From Pseudomonas californiensis (lineage in GTDB: Bacteria > Pseudomonadota > Gammaproteobacteria > Pseudomonadales > Pseudomonadaceae): a DNA stretch of 64,000 nucleotides. Of this stretch, positions 44,491-54,243 are shown piece after piece. Location of the stretch: NCBI RefSeq assembly GCF_021147775.1, contig NZ_JAGTPK010000018.1, positions 62,001 to 126,000 of the forward strand, written 5' to 3'. Position 1 is the stretch's first letter. Every line of letters starts with the position of its first letter. The notes beneath the pieces are model-generated. The model had not been told where the DNA came from, did no database searches, and was given only the letters and a program-made list of their open reading frames with translations. The position numbers and the translations under genes are program-made.

Positions 44491-44904
44491 ATGCCCGAAT
44501 CGACAGGTTTGATTGCCCACAACTGGGGCTTCGCCATTTTCCTTTTGGGTGTTGTCGGCCTTTGTGCCTTCATGCTCGGCCTGTCCAGCCTGCTGGGCAG
44601 CAAAGCCTGGGGCCGCAGCAAGAACGAACCTTTCGAGTCTGGCATGCTGCCTACCGGCAGTGCCCGGCTACGCCTCTCCGCAAAATTCTATCTGGTCGCG
44701 ATGCTTTTCGTGATCTTTGACATTGAAGCCCTTTTTCTCTTTGCCTGGTCTGTGTCCGTCCGCGAAAGCGGCTGGACCGGATTCGTCGAAGCTCTCGTTT
44801 TCATAGCAATTCTGTTGGCAGGTCTTGTCTACCTATGGCGGGTTGGAGCACTTGATTGGGCTCCTGAAGGTCGCCGTAATCGGCAAGCGAAGCTGAAACA
44901 ATGA
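44491..44904 (+). CDS. nuoA: NADH-quinone oxidoreductase subunit A
   Basis: A 137-residue membrane subunit with three helices (about 15-38, 65-88, 97-117), the first gene of the complex I operon. The conserved acidic loop [42 protein letters not shown] is present, including the Glu/Asp residues near the quinone-proton pathway. AAGGA precedes the start. nuoB follows after 10 bases. Confidence 0.97.
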
Positions 44905-44914
44905 GGCTTTGGCG

Positions 44915-45589
44915 ATGCAATACAATCTCACCAGGATCGACCCGGATGCTCCTAACGAGCAGTACCCCATCGGCAAACGTGAAACCGTTTCCGATCCGTT
45001 AGAAGACCAAGTCCACAAAAACATCTACATGGGCAAGCTTGAAGACGTACTGAATGGTGCGGTCAACTGGGGGCGTAAAAACTCTCTCTGGCCTTACAAC
45101 TTCGGTCTGTCGTGCTGCTATGTGGAAATGACCACCGCCTTTACGGCGCCTCACGACATTGCGCGCTTCGGCGCCGAGGTTATCCGTGCATCGCCGCGTC
45201 AAGCGGACTTCATGGTAATCGCCGGCACGCCGTTCCTGAAGATGGCCCCCATCATCCAGCGTCTGTACGAACAGATGCTTGAGCCAAAGTGGGTAATCTC
45301 CATGGGCGCCTGTGCCAACTCCGGTGGCATGTACGACATCTACTCTGTGGTCCAGGGGGTCGACAAGTTCCTCCCCGTGGATGTCTACGTGCCCGGCTGC
45401 CCGCCCCGCCCCGAAGCGTTTCTGCAAGGCTTGATGCTGTTGCAGGAATCCATCGGTCAGGAGCGTCGCCCACTTTCCTGGGTCGTCGGTGATCAAGGCG
45501 TTTATCGCGCCGACATGCCGTCGCAAAAGGAACAGCGCCGCGAACAGCGTATTCAGGTCACCAACCTGCGCAGCCCCGACGAAGTCTGA
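44915..45589 (+). CDS. nuoB: NADH-quinone oxidoreductase subunit B
   Basis: A 224-residue peripheral subunit holding cluster N2, the last iron-sulfur centre before quinone. Ligands are visible: Cys67 and Cys68 in GLSCCYVEMT, Cys133 in MGACANSGG and Cys162 in PGCPPRPE. Start at 44915, with GAGG 8 bases upstream; an in-frame TTG 6 bases earlier is less likely. A 73-base gap with a 7-bp hairpin separates it from nuoCD. Confidence 0.97.
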   Translation: MQYNLTRIDPDAPNEQYPIGKRETVSDPLEDQVHKNIYMGKLEDVLNGAVNWGRKNSLWPYNFGLSCCYVEMTTAFTAPHDIARFGAEVIRASPRQADFMVIAGTPFLKMAPIIQRLYEQMLEPKWVISMGACANSGGMYDIYSVVQGVDKFLPVDVYVPGCPPRPEAFLQGLMLLQESIGQERRPLSWVVGDQGVYRADMPSQKEQRREQRIQVTNLRSPDEV

Positions 45590-45591
45590 TC

Positions 45592-45630
45592 CAGCCCGCT
45601 CCGCTTATAAAAAAGACAGGAATCGGGCTG
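45592..45630 (+). repeat. Hairpin in the nuoB-nuoCD gap
   Basis: CAGCCCG (45592-45598) pairs with CGGGCTG (45624-45630) over a 25-base A-rich loop. No T-run follows, so it is more likely to affect mRNA stability or translation than to terminate. Confidence 0.45.
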
Positions 45631-45662
45631 ATTCTGTACGTTGACCGAAGTGATTGAGACCT

Positions 45663-47444
45663 ATGACTGCAGACAACGCTCTGTACATCCCGCCTTACAA
45701 GGCTGACGACCAAGATGTCGTCGTTGAACTGAACAACCGTTTTGGCGCAGAGGCGTTCACCGCCCAATCGACCCGCACCGGCATGCCCGTGCTGTGGGTT
45801 GATCGTGCACGTCTGATCGAAATTCTGACGTTCCTGCGTCAGGTGCCCAAGCCCTACTCCATGCTCTACGACCTGCACGGCGTGGATGAGCGCTTGCGCA
45901 CTCATCGCCGAGGCTTGCCGGGCGCGGACTTCACTGTGTTCTACCACCTGCTTTCGGTCGAACGTAACAGCGACGTGATGCTCAAGGTAGCGCTGTCTGA
46001 AAGTGACCTGAGCGTGCCGACCGTGACCGGTATCTGGCCGAACGCCAACTGGTACGAGCGCGAAGTGTGGGACATGTTCGGGATCGACTTCCCCGGCCAC
46101 CCTCACCTGACCCGCATCATGATGCCGCCGACCTGGGAAGGCCACCCGCTGCGCAAGGACTTCCCTGCGCGCGCGACCGAGTTTGATCCGTACAGCCTGA
46201 CCCTCGCCAAACAGCAACTGGAAGAAGAAGCCGCGCGCTTCAATCCCGAAGCCTGGGGCATGAAGCGTTCCGGCAAGAATGAGGACTACATGTTCCTCAA
46301 TCTCGGGCCGAACCACCCTTCGGCTCACGGCGCGTTCCGTATCATCCTGCAACTCGACGGCGAAGAAATCGTCGACTGCGTCCCGGACATCGGTTACCAC
46401 CACCGTGGCGCTGAAAAGATGGGCGAGCGCCAGTCCTGGCACAGCTACATCCCTTACACCGACCGAATCGACTACCTGGGCGGGGTGATGAACAACCTGC
46501 CCTACGTGCTTTCGGTCGAGAAACTGGCAGGAATCACGGTGCCGGACCGCGTCAACGTGATTCGCATCATGATGTCCGAGTTCTTCCGTATCACCAGCCA
46601 CCTGCTGTTCCTGGGTACTTATATTCAGGACGTGGGCGCCATGACGCCGGTATTTTTCACCTTTACCGACCGTCAGAAGGCTTATACCGTCATCGAGGCT
46701 GTCACCGGCTTCCGTCTGCACCCGGCCTGGTTCCGGATCGGCGGCGTTGCTCACGACTTGCCACGCGGTTGGGAAAAACTGGTCAAGGACTTCATTGACT
46801 GGATGCCCAAGCGGCTGGACGAGTACACCAAGGCGGCTTTGCAGAACAGCATCCTGAAAGGCCGTACTGTGGGCGTTGCTGCCTACAACACCAAGGAAGC
46901 ACTGGAATGGGGTGTCACTGGCCCGAACCTGCGCTCCACCGGGCTTGATTTCGACCTGCGCAAGGCACGCCCTTATTCGGGTTACGAGAACTTCGAGTTC
47001 GAAGTGCCGCTGGCTGTCAACGGCGACGCCTACGACCGCTGCATGGTGCGCGTGGAAGAAATGCGCCAGAGCCTGAAGATCATCGAGCAGTGCATGCGCA
47101 ATATGCCGGCCGGGCCGTACAAGGCGGATCACCCGCTGACGACGCCACCGCCGAAAGAACGCACGCTGCAGCACATCGAAACCTTGATCACCCACTTCCT
47201 GCAGGTTTCGTGGGGTCCGGTCATGCCGGCCAACGAATCCTTCCAGATGATCGAAGCGACCAAGGGCATCAACAGTTATTACCTGACGAGCGACGGCGGC
47301 ACCATGAGCTACCGTACCCGGATCCGCACCCCAAGTTACCCGCACCTGCAACAGATCCCATCGGTGATCAAAGGCAGCATGGTCGCGGACTTGATTGCGT
47401 ACCTGGGTAGTATCGATTTCGTTATGGCCGACGTGGACCGCTAA
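45663..47444 (+). CDS. nuoC: NADH-quinone oxidoreductase fused subunit C/D
   Basis: A 593-residue fusion of the 30-kDa (NuoC, about 1-180) and 49-kDa (NuoD, about 205-593) subunits, as in E. coli and other gammaproteobacteria. The C part has ERNSDVMLKVALSESDLSVPTVTGIWPNANWYEREVWDMFGIDFPGHPHLTRIMMPP; the D part has LGPNHPSAHGAFRIILQLDGEEIVDCVPDIGYHHRGAEKMGE, forming the quinone cavity. Start at 45663; a TTG 9 bases earlier is possible. Also called nuoCD. Confidence 0.97.
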   Translation: MTADNALYIPPYKADDQDVVVELNNRFGAEAFTAQSTRTGMPVLWVDRARLIEILTFLRQVPKPYSMLYDLHGVDERLRTHRRGLPGADFTVFYHLLSVERNSDVMLKVALSESDLSVPTVTGIWPNANWYEREVWDMFGIDFPGHPHLTRIMMPPTWEGHPLRKDFPARATEFDPYSLTLAKQQLEEEAARFNPEAWGMKRSGKNEDYMFLNLGPNHPSAHGAFRIILQLDGEEIVDCVPDIGYHHRGAEKMGERQSWHSYIPYTDRIDYLGGVMNNLPYVLSVEKLAGITVPDRVNVIRIMMSEFFRITSHLLFLGTYIQDVGAMTPVFFTFTDRQKAYTVIEAVTGFRLHPAWFRIGGVAHDLPRGWEKLVKDFIDWMPKRLDEYTKAALQNSILKGRTVGVAAYNTKEALEWGVTGPNLRSTGLDFDLRKARPYSGYENFEFEVPLAVNGDAYDRCMVRVEEMRQSLKIIEQCMRNMPAGPYKADHPLTTPPPKERTLQHIETLITHFLQVSWGPVMPANESFQMIEATKGINSYYLTSDGGTMSYRTRIRTPSYPHLQQIPSVIKGSMVADLIAYLGSIDFVMADVDR

Positions 47445-47446
47445 GC

Positions 47447-47950
47447 ATGAGCATGAACAGCACGCTTATCCAGACAGACCGTTTCGCCCTTAGCGAAACA
47501 GAGCGCTCGGCCATCGAGCACGAGCTGCATCATTACGAAGACCCGCGCGCGGCGTCCATCGAAGCCCTGAAGATCGTTCAGAAGGAACGCGGCTGGGTGC
47601 CGGACGGTGCTATATACGCCATTGGCGATCTGTTGGGCATTCCTGCCAGCGACGTCGAGGGTGTGGCCACATTCTACAGCCAGATTTTTCGTCAGCCGGT
47701 CGGACGCCACATCATCCGCGTCTGCAACAGCATGGTCTGCTTCATCGCAGGTCACGAGTCTGTGGTTGACGAGATCCAGAGCTCGCTCGGAATCGGCCTG
47801 GGTCAGACCACCGCCGATGGTCGCTTCACCTTGCTGCCTGTCTGCTGCCTCGGCAACTGTGACAAGGCCCCGGCCGTGATGGTCGATGACGACACTTTTG
47901 GCGACGTACAGCCGGCTGGCGTAGCCAAAATGCTGGAGGGTTACCTATGA
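47447..47950 (+). CDS. nuoE: NADH-quinone oxidoreductase subunit E
   Basis: A 167-residue thioredoxin-like subunit binding the [2Fe-2S] cluster N1a. The ligand pattern C-x4-C (RVCNSMVCFIAG) and C-x3-C (VCCLGNCDKAP) is complete. Two ATGs, at 47447 and 47453, could start it. It follows nuoCD after 2 bases and overlaps nuoF by 4 bases. Confidence 0.96.
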   Translation: MSMNSTLIQTDRFALSETERSAIEHELHHYEDPRAASIEALKIVQKERGWVPDGAIYAIGDLLGIPASDVEGVATFYSQIFRQPVGRHIIRVCNSMVCFIAGHESVVDEIQSSLGIGLGQTTADGRFTLLPVCCLGNCDKAPAVMVDDDTFGDVQPAGVAKMLEGYL

Positions 47951-49305
47951 CCATTACTTCCTTCGGCCCTGCCAACCGCATTGCGCGCACGGCAGAAACT
48001 CATCCGCTGACCTGGCGCCTGCGTGACGACGGCGAGCCGGTCTGGCTTGACGAGTATCAGACCAAGGACGGCTACGCAGCGGCACGCAAAGCGCTGACCC
48101 AGCAGTCGCCTGACGAAATCGTTCAGTCCGTCAAGGATTCCGGCCTCAAGGGTCGTGGCGGCGCAGGCTTTCCCACGGGTGTGAAGTGGGGGCTGATGCC
48201 CAAAGACGAGTCCATGAACATCCGCTACCTGCTGTGCAATGCGGATGAGATGGAGCCAAACACCTGGAAAGACCGCATGCTGATGGAGCAACTGCCCCAT
48301 TTGCTGGTCGAGGGTATGTTGATCAGCGCCAAGGCGCTGAAGGCCTACCGCGGGTACATCTTCCTGCGTGGTGAATATGTCACCGCCGCCAAGCACTTGA
48401 ACCGCGCCGTGGCTGAAGCCAAGGCGGCTGGTCTGCTGGGCAAGAACATTCTGGGCACCGGTTTCGATTTCGAGCTGTTCGTTCACACCGGCGCCGGACG
48501 CTATATCTGCGGTGAAGAAACCGCGCTGATCAACTCGCTGGAAGGCCGTCGCGCCAACCCGCGCTCAAAGCCGCCCTTCCCTGCGGCTGTCGGCGTTTGG
48601 GGCAAACCGACCTGCGTCAACAACGTCGAAACCCTGTGCAACGTCCCGGCCATCGTCAACAACGGCAACGACTGGTACAAGTCGCTGGCCCGTGAAGGCA
48701 GCGAGGACCACGGCACCAAGCTGATGGGCTTCTCCGGCAAAGTGAAGAATCCCGGCCTGTGGGAGCTACCATTCGGCGTGCCTGCACGCGAGCTGTTCGA
48801 AGACTATGCGGGCGGTATGCGCGATGGTTTCAAACTCAAGTGCTGGCAGCCGGGCGGCGCCGGTACAGGATTCCTGTTGCCTGAACACCTGGATGCGCAG
48901 ATGTATGCAGGTGGGATCGCCAAGGTCGGCACTCGAATGGGTACGGGTCTGGCGATGGCCGTAGACGACTCGGTCAACATGGTGTCGCTGCTGCGCAACA
49001 TGGAAGAGTTCTTCGCCCAGGAATCCTGCGGTTTCTGCACCCCGTGCCGCGACGGTCTGCCATGGAGCGTGAAAATGCTGCGCGCCATCGAGAACGGCCA
49101 AGGCCAGGCGGGCGACATCGAAACCCTGCTGGGTCTGGTCAACTTCCTCGGCCCTGGCAAGACGTTCTGCGCCCACGCACCGGGCGCCGTCGAGCCATTG
49201 GGTAGCGCCATCAAGTATTTCCGGTCCGAGTTCGAGGCAGGCATATCGCCGGTCGCCTCCAACACGCTCACGCCGGGTAAAAGTCCGACCATGGTCGGTG
49301 CATAA
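47947..49305 (+). CDS. nuoF: NADH-quinone oxidoreductase subunit F (NADH/FMN-binding)
   Basis: A 452-residue subunit where NADH is oxidised. Seen: the FMN/NADH glycine-rich loop GLKGRGGAGFPTGVKWGLMP (about 64-85), YICGEETALINSLEGRR, and the [4Fe-4S] N3 ligands in ESCGFCTPCRDG, with the fourth Cys in KTFCAHAPG. Overlaps nuoE. Unlike other nuo junctions, it is followed by a 136-base gap before nuoG. Confidence 0.97.
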   Translation: MTITSFGPANRIARTAETHPLTWRLRDDGEPVWLDEYQTKDGYAAARKALTQQSPDEIVQSVKDSGLKGRGGAGFPTGVKWGLMPKDESMNIRYLLCNADEMEPNTWKDRMLMEQLPHLLVEGMLISAKALKAYRGYIFLRGEYVTAAKHLNRAVAEAKAAGLLGKNILGTGFDFELFVHTGAGRYICGEETALINSLEGRRANPRSKPPFPAAVGVWGKPTCVNNVETLCNVPAIVNNGNDWYKSLAREGSEDHGTKLMGFSGKVKNPGLWELPFGVPARELFEDYAGGMRDGFKLKCWQPGGAGTGFLLPEHLDAQMYAGGIAKVGTRMGTGLAMAVDDSVNMVSLLRNMEEFFAQESCGFCTPCRDGLPWSVKMLRAIENGQGQAGDIETLLGLVNFLGPGKTFCAHAPGAVEPLGSAIKYFRSEFEAGISPVASNTLTPGKSPTMVGA

Positions 49306-49344
49306 CAAGACAGAACGGTCGGCGGCCGCAAGGCTGCTGCCCTC

Positions 49345-49384
49345 GTACCTGCTGACGCCCTTGCGGGTTGAATGATGCAGGTAC
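49345..49384 (+). repeat. Hairpin in the nuoF-nuoG gap
   Basis: GTACCTGC (49345-49352) pairs perfectly with GCAGGTAC (49377-49384), with an inner CCC/GGG hairpin (49358-49360, 49365-49367). It lies 58 bases before nuoG in the largest gap of the operon and is not followed by a T-run. Possibly a processing, stability or translational-control element. Confidence 0.5.
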
Positions 49385-49441
49385 TACCGAGATTCCATTA
49401 GCCACGCCCGCTGACAACGGGCCAACGAAGATCTTTGAACC

Positions 49442-52159
49442 ATGGCTACTATCCACGTAGACGGCAAAGCGCTCGAAGTCGATGGCGCAGACAACCTGTT
49501 ACAGGCTTGTCTGTCGCTTGGCCTCGATATCCCTTATTTCTGCTGGCACCCCGCCCTTGGCAGCGTTGGCGCCTGTCGCCAGTGCGCGGTCAAGCAGTAC
49601 ACTGACGAAAACGACACCCGCGGTCGTATCGTCATGTCCTGCATGACCCCGGCCACCGACAACACCTGGATTTCCATCGACGATGCCGAATCCAAGGCCT
49701 TTCGCGCCAGTGTTGTTGAATGGCTGATGACCAACCACCCGCACGACTGCCCGGTCTGTGAGGAAGGCGGTCACTGTCACCTGCAGGACATGACGGTGAT
49801 GACCGGCCACAACGAGCGCCGTTATCGCTTCACCAAACGTACCCACCAGAATCAGGAACTGGGGCCGTTCATCGCTCACGAGATGAACCGCTGCATCGCC
49901 TGCTATCGCTGCGTACGCTTTTATAAAGATTATGCAGGCGGTACCGACCTGGGCGTTTTCGGCGCTCACGACAACGTCTATTTCGGTCGTGTCGAAGACG
50001 GCACGCTGGAGAGCGAGTTTTCCGGCAACCTCACCGAGGTCTGCCCGACCGGTGTTTTCACCGACAAGACGCACTCCGAGCGCTACAACCGCAAATGGGA
50101 CATGCAGTTCTCGCCGAGCATCTGCCACGGCTGCTCCAGCGGTTGCAACATCAGCCCGGGCGAACGTTACGGTGAGATCCGTCGGATCGAGAACCGTTTC
50201 AACGGCTCGGTGAACCAGTACTTCCTGTGTGACCGGGGTCGTTTCGGCTACGGCTACGTCAACCGTACAGATCGCCCACGTCAGCCCCTGTTGGCCGACG
50301 GCCAGCGCAAGTTGAACCTTGATGAAGCGTTGGACAAGGCTGCCGACCTGCTGCGCGGTCGCAACATTGTCGGTATCGGCTCGCCACGCGCCAGCCTCGA
50401 GAGCAACTATGCACTGCGTGAACTGGTCGGTGCCGAGCACTTCTACAGTGGTATCGAAGCCGGTGAACTGGAACGTGTACGCCTGATTCTCAAGGTCCTG
50501 AACGACAGTCCGCTGCCGATTCCGACCATGCGTGACATCGAAGACCACGATGCGATCTTCGTGCTCGGTGAAGACCTTACCCAGACCGCTGCACGCATGG
50601 CACTGTCCCTGCGCCAGGCAGTCAAGGGCAAGGCTGAAGACATGGCTGCTGCGATGAAAGTCCAGCCGTGGCTCGACGCTGCAGTGAAGAATATCGGTCA
50701 GCACGAGCTGAACCCGCTGTTCATCGCCAGCCTGGCCGAGACACGCCTGGATGACGTGGCAGAAGAATGCGTGCATGCCGCACCGGACGATCTGGCGCGC
50801 ATTGGCTTTGCCGTTGCACACGCACTGGACGCCAGCGCCCCGATCGTTGAAGGCCTGGACAGCGAAGCACTCGAGCTGGCTCAGCGCATTGCTGATGCGC
50901 TGCTCGCTGCCAAGCGCCCACTGATTATCTCCGGTAGCTCGTTGGGCTCGACCGCGCTGATCGAAGCCGCGGCCAACATCGCCAAAGCGTTGAAACTGCG
51001 CGACAAACAAGGCTCCATCAGCCTTGTGGTGCCAGAAGCCAACAGCCTTGGGCTTGCGATGCTAGGCGGCGAATCGGTCGACGCAGCCCTGCAAGCGGTC
51101 ATTTCCGGCAAAGCCGACGCTATCGTGGTACTGGAAAACGACCTGTATCGCCGTGTTGACGCATCGTTTGTCGATGCCGCGCTGACGGCTGCGAAAGTGG
51201 TCATCGTCGCTGACCATCAGAAAACGCCAACCAGCGACCGTGCTCATCTGATCCTCCCAGCGGCAAGCTTTGCTGAAGGTGACGGCACACTGGTCAGCCA
51301 GGAAGGTCGCGCACAGCGCTTCTTCCAGGTATTCGATCCGACCTATCTGGACGCCAGCATTCTGGTTCACGAGGGCTGGCGCTGGCTACATGCCTTGCGC
51401 GCAACCCTGTTGAACAAGCCAGTGGACTGGACGCAGCTGGATCATGTGACCGAAGCGTGCTCGACCAGCACCGCGCAACTGGCGGGCATCGTAGACGCGG
51501 CGCCTTCCGCCTCGTTCCGTATCAAGGGCATGAAACTGGCCCGCGAACCGCTGCGCTACAGTGGTCGTACTGCAATGCGCGCCAACATCAGCGTGCACGA
51601 ACCGCGCACACCGCAAGACAAGGACACTGCGTTTGCCTTCTCGATGGAAGGTTACTCGGGCTCAGCTGAACCGCGTCAACAGGTACCGTTTGCATGGTCG
51701 CCGGGCTGGAACTCGCCGCAGGCCTGGAACAAGTTCCAGGACGAAGTCGGTGGTCATTTGCGCGCTGGAGATCCGGGCACACGCCTGATCGAAAGCAAAG
51801 GCGACGGTCTGTCCTGGTTCTCCAACGTCCCGCGTGCGTTCTCTCCAGAGCGTGGTACCTGGAAGGTTGTGCCCTTCTTCCATCTGTTTGGCAGTGACGA
51901 AACCTCCTCACTGGCCGCGCCGGTTCAGGAGCGTATTCCTCAGGCTTACGTGGCACTGGCCAAATCCGAAGCTGATCGCCTGGGCGTAAACGACGGTGCC
52001 CTGCTCTCCTTGAGCGTAGCCGGCAAGGCATTGACCCTGCCGCTGCGTATCAATGAAGAACTGGGTGCAGGCCTGGTGGCACTGCCTGTCGGCTTGCCAG
52101 GGATCCCACCGGCGATCTTCGGCCAATCCGTTGACGGTCTGCAGGAGGCAGCGCAATGA
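49442..52159 (+). CDS. nuoG: NADH-quinone oxidoreductase subunit G
   Basis: A 905-residue subunit, the largest of the hydrophilic arm. N-terminal [2Fe-2S] domain (IPYFCWHPALGSVGACRQCAVKQ), His-Cys [4Fe-4S] motif (HPHDCPVCEEGGHCHLQD), ferredoxin-like cysteines (MNRCIACYRCVRFYKDY, LTEVCPTGVFTDK) and the extra N7 cluster motif (ICHGCSSGCNISPGERYG) are all present. The large C-terminal part is the degenerate molybdopterin-oxidoreductase fold. Overlaps nuoH by 4 bases. Confidence 0.97.
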   Translation: MATIHVDGKALEVDGADNLLQACLSLGLDIPYFCWHPALGSVGACRQCAVKQYTDENDTRGRIVMSCMTPATDNTWISIDDAESKAFRASVVEWLMTNHPHDCPVCEEGGHCHLQDMTVMTGHNERRYRFTKRTHQNQELGPFIAHEMNRCIACYRCVRFYKDYAGGTDLGVFGAHDNVYFGRVEDGTLESEFSGNLTEVCPTGVFTDKTHSERYNRKWDMQFSPSICHGCSSGCNISPGERYGEIRRIENRFNGSVNQYFLCDRGRFGYGYVNRTDRPRQPLLADGQRKLNLDEALDKAADLLRGRNIVGIGSPRASLESNYALRELVGAEHFYSGIEAGELERVRLILKVLNDSPLPIPTMRDIEDHDAIFVLGEDLTQTAARMALSLRQAVKGKAEDMAAAMKVQPWLDAAVKNIGQHELNPLFIASLAETRLDDVAEECVHAAPDDLARIGFAVAHALDASAPIVEGLDSEALELAQRIADALLAAKRPLIISGSSLGSTALIEAAANIAKALKLRDKQGSISLVVPEANSLGLAMLGGESVDAALQAVISGKADAIVVLENDLYRRVDASFVDAALTAAKVVIVADHQKTPTSDRAHLILPAASFAEGDGTLVSQEGRAQRFFQVFDPTYLDASILVHEGWRWLHALRATLLNKPVDWTQLDHVTEACSTSTAQLAGIVDAAPSASFRIKGMKLAREPLRYSGRTAMRANISVHEPRTPQDKDTAFAFSMEGYSGSAEPRQQVPFAWSPGWNSPQAWNKFQDEVGGHLRAGDPGTRLIESKGDGLSWFSNVPRAFSPERGTWKVVPFFHLFGSDETSSLAAPVQERIPQAYVALAKSEADRLGVNDGALLSLSVAGKALTLPLRINEELGAGLVALPVGLPGIPPAIFGQSVDGLQEAAQ

Positions 52160-53163
52160 CCTGGTTCACCCCTGAAGTGATCGACGCGATCATCGCGGTA
52201 GTCAAGGCCATCGTTGTCCTGTTGGCGGTGGTGGTCTGCGGTGCGTTGCTGAGCTTTGTCGAGCGCCGCCTGCTGGGCTGGTGGCAGGACCGTTATGGTC
52301 CGAACCGCGTAGGCCCGTTCGGTATGTTCCAGATCGCAGCCGACATGCTGAAAATGTTCTTCAAGGAAGACTGGACGCCGCCGTTCGCTGACAAGGTGAT
52401 CTTCACCCTGGCGCCGGTTGTGGCCATGAGCGCCTTGTTGATCGCTTTCGCAGTCATCCCGATCACCCCGACCTGGGGGGTCGCGGACCTGAACATCGGC
52501 CTGCTGTTCTTCTTCGCCATGGCGGGTCTTTCGGTCTATGCGGTGCTGTTTGCCGGCTGGTCGAGCAACAACAAGTTCGCCCTGCTCGGCAGCCTGCGTG
52601 CTTCGGCCCAGACGGTGTCCTACGAAGTGTTCATGGGCCTGGCGCTGATGGGCATCGTGGTTCAGGTCGGTTCGTTCAACATGCGCGATATCGTTGAATA
52701 TCAGGCGCAGAACCTGTGGTTCATCATTCCGCAGTTCTTCGGCTTCTGTACGTTCTTCATTGCGGGCGTTGCGGTGACTCACCGTCACCCATTCGACCAG
52801 CCTGAAGCCGAGCAGGAACTGGCTGACGGTTACCACATTGAATATGCAGGCATGAAGTGGGGCATGTTCTTTGTCGGTGAATACATCGGCATCATCCTGA
52901 TTTCAGCGTTGCTGGTGACCCTGTTCTTCGGTGGCTGGCATGGTCCGTTCGATATCCTGCCTTCGCTGGCGTTCTTCTGGTTCGCTCTGAAAACCGCGTT
53001 CTTCATCATGCTGTTCATTTTGTTGCGCGCTTCCATCCCGCGCCCACGCTATGACCAGGTCATGGATTTCAGCTGGAAATTCTGTCTGCCGCTGACCCTG
53101 ATCAATTTGCTGGTGACTGCTGCGATTGTGTTGTTGAACACGCCGGCAGGCTCGGTTCAGTGA
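52156..53163 (+). CDS. nuoH: NADH-quinone oxidoreductase subunit H
   Basis: A 335-residue membrane subunit with about eight helices that forms the quinone channel together with NuoB and NuoD. Conserved parts: LSFVERRLLGWWQDRYGPNRVGPFGMFQIAADMLKMFFKEDW, and the acidic loop THRHPFDQPEAEQELADGYHIEYAGMKWGMFFVGEY. Overlaps nuoG and is followed by nuoI after 11 bases. Confidence 0.97.
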   Translation: MTWFTPEVIDAIIAVVKAIVVLLAVVVCGALLSFVERRLLGWWQDRYGPNRVGPFGMFQIAADMLKMFFKEDWTPPFADKVIFTLAPVVAMSALLIAFAVIPITPTWGVADLNIGLLFFFAMAGLSVYAVLFAGWSSNNKFALLGSLRASAQTVSYEVFMGLALMGIVVQVGSFNMRDIVEYQAQNLWFIIPQFFGFCTFFIAGVAVTHRHPFDQPEAEQELADGYHIEYAGMKWGMFFVGEYIGIILISALLVTLFFGGWHGPFDILPSLAFFWFALKTAFFIMLFILLRASIPRPRYDQVMDFSWKFCLPLTLINLLVTAAIVLLNTPAGSVQ

Positions 53164-53174
53164 GGATTTGACCT

Positions 53175-53723
53175 ATGTTCAAATATATTGGCGACATCGT
53201 TAAGGGTACTGGTACCCAACTGCGCAGCCTGGTGATGGTGTTCGGTCACGGCTTTCGCAAACGCGACACCCTGCAATACCCCGAAGAACAGGTTTACCTG
53301 CCACCGCGCTACCGCGGACGCATTGTTCTGACCCGCGATCCTGACGGCGAAGAGCGCTGCGTAGCCTGCAACCTGTGCGCCGTAGCGTGCCCGGTAGGCT
53401 GTATTTCGCTGCAAAAGGCAGAAACCGAGGACGGACGCTGGTATCCGGACTTTTTCCGCATCAACTTCTCACGCTGCATTTTCTGCGGTCTGTGTGAGGA
53501 AGCCTGTCCGACCACGGCAATCCAGCTCACACCGGATTTCGAGATGGCCGATTTCAAACGTCAGGATCTGGTGTACGAAAAAGAAGATCTGCTGATCTCC
53601 GGTCCCGGCAAAAACCCGGACTACAACTTCTACCGCGTTGCAGGTATGGCAATCGCTGGCAAGCCCAAGGGCTCCGCGCAGAACGAAGCCGAACCGATCA
53701 ACGTCAAGAGCTTGCTGCCTTAA
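53175..53723 (+). CDS. nuoI: NADH-quinone oxidoreductase subunit I
   Basis: A 182-residue ferredoxin-like subunit with two [4Fe-4S] clusters (N6a, N6b): CVACNLCAVACPVGC and CIFCGLCEEACPTTA. It begins MFKYIGDIVKGTGTQLRSLVMVFGHGF, the amphipathic helix that lies on the membrane. nuoJ follows after 10 bases. Confidence 0.97.
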   Translation: MFKYIGDIVKGTGTQLRSLVMVFGHGFRKRDTLQYPEEQVYLPPRYRGRIVLTRDPDGEERCVACNLCAVACPVGCISLQKAETEDGRWYPDFFRINFSRCIFCGLCEEACPTTAIQLTPDFEMADFKRQDLVYEKEDLLISGPGKNPDYNFYRVAGMAIAGKPKGSAQNEAEPINVKSLLP

Positions 53724-53733
53724 GGAAGTAAAG

Positions 53734-54243
53734 ATGGAATTCGCTTTCTATTTCGCATCCGGTATCGCTGTCGTGGCCACCCTTCGGGTGATCACGAACA
53801 CGAACCCGGTGCATGCCCTGCTCTACCTGATCATTTCCTTGATCGCCGTCGCCATGACGTTTTTCAGCCTGGGCGCACCGTTCGCCGGAGTGCTGGAAGT
53901 CATCGCCTATGCTGGCGCGATCATGGTTCTGTTCGTGTTTGTGGTCATGATGCTGAACCTGGGCCCCGCCTCGGTTGAACAGGAACGTACCTGGCTGCGG
54001 CCCGGCATCTGGCTTGGCCCGGTCATTCTTGGCGTCCTGCTGCTGGCTGAGTTGCTGTACGTACTGTTCGCAAACCCGACTGGCGCTGGCGTTGGTCATA
54101 CCACGGTCGACGCGAAGGCAGTCGGCATCAGCCTGTTCGGGCCTTATCTGCTGGTGGTGGAACTTGCCTCGATGCTGCTGCTTGCAGCGGCTGTGACGGC
54201 ATTCCACCTGGGCCGCAACGAGGCCAAGGAGCCAAGCCAATGA
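53734..54243 (+). CDS. nuoJ: NADH-quinone oxidoreductase subunit J
   Basis: A 169-residue membrane subunit with five helices, including the pi-bulge region [18 protein letters not shown]. Start at 53734 ([25 protein letters not shown]) chosen because AAGGAAG lies 9 bases upstream; the frame is open further upstream inside nuoI but is not part of the subunit. Overlaps nuoK by 4 bases. Confidence 0.96.

Noticed and set aside
45558..47351. A 597-codon open frame opposite nuoCD
   Set aside because: Same reason: shadow of a certain gene, no start context and no homology-like motif.
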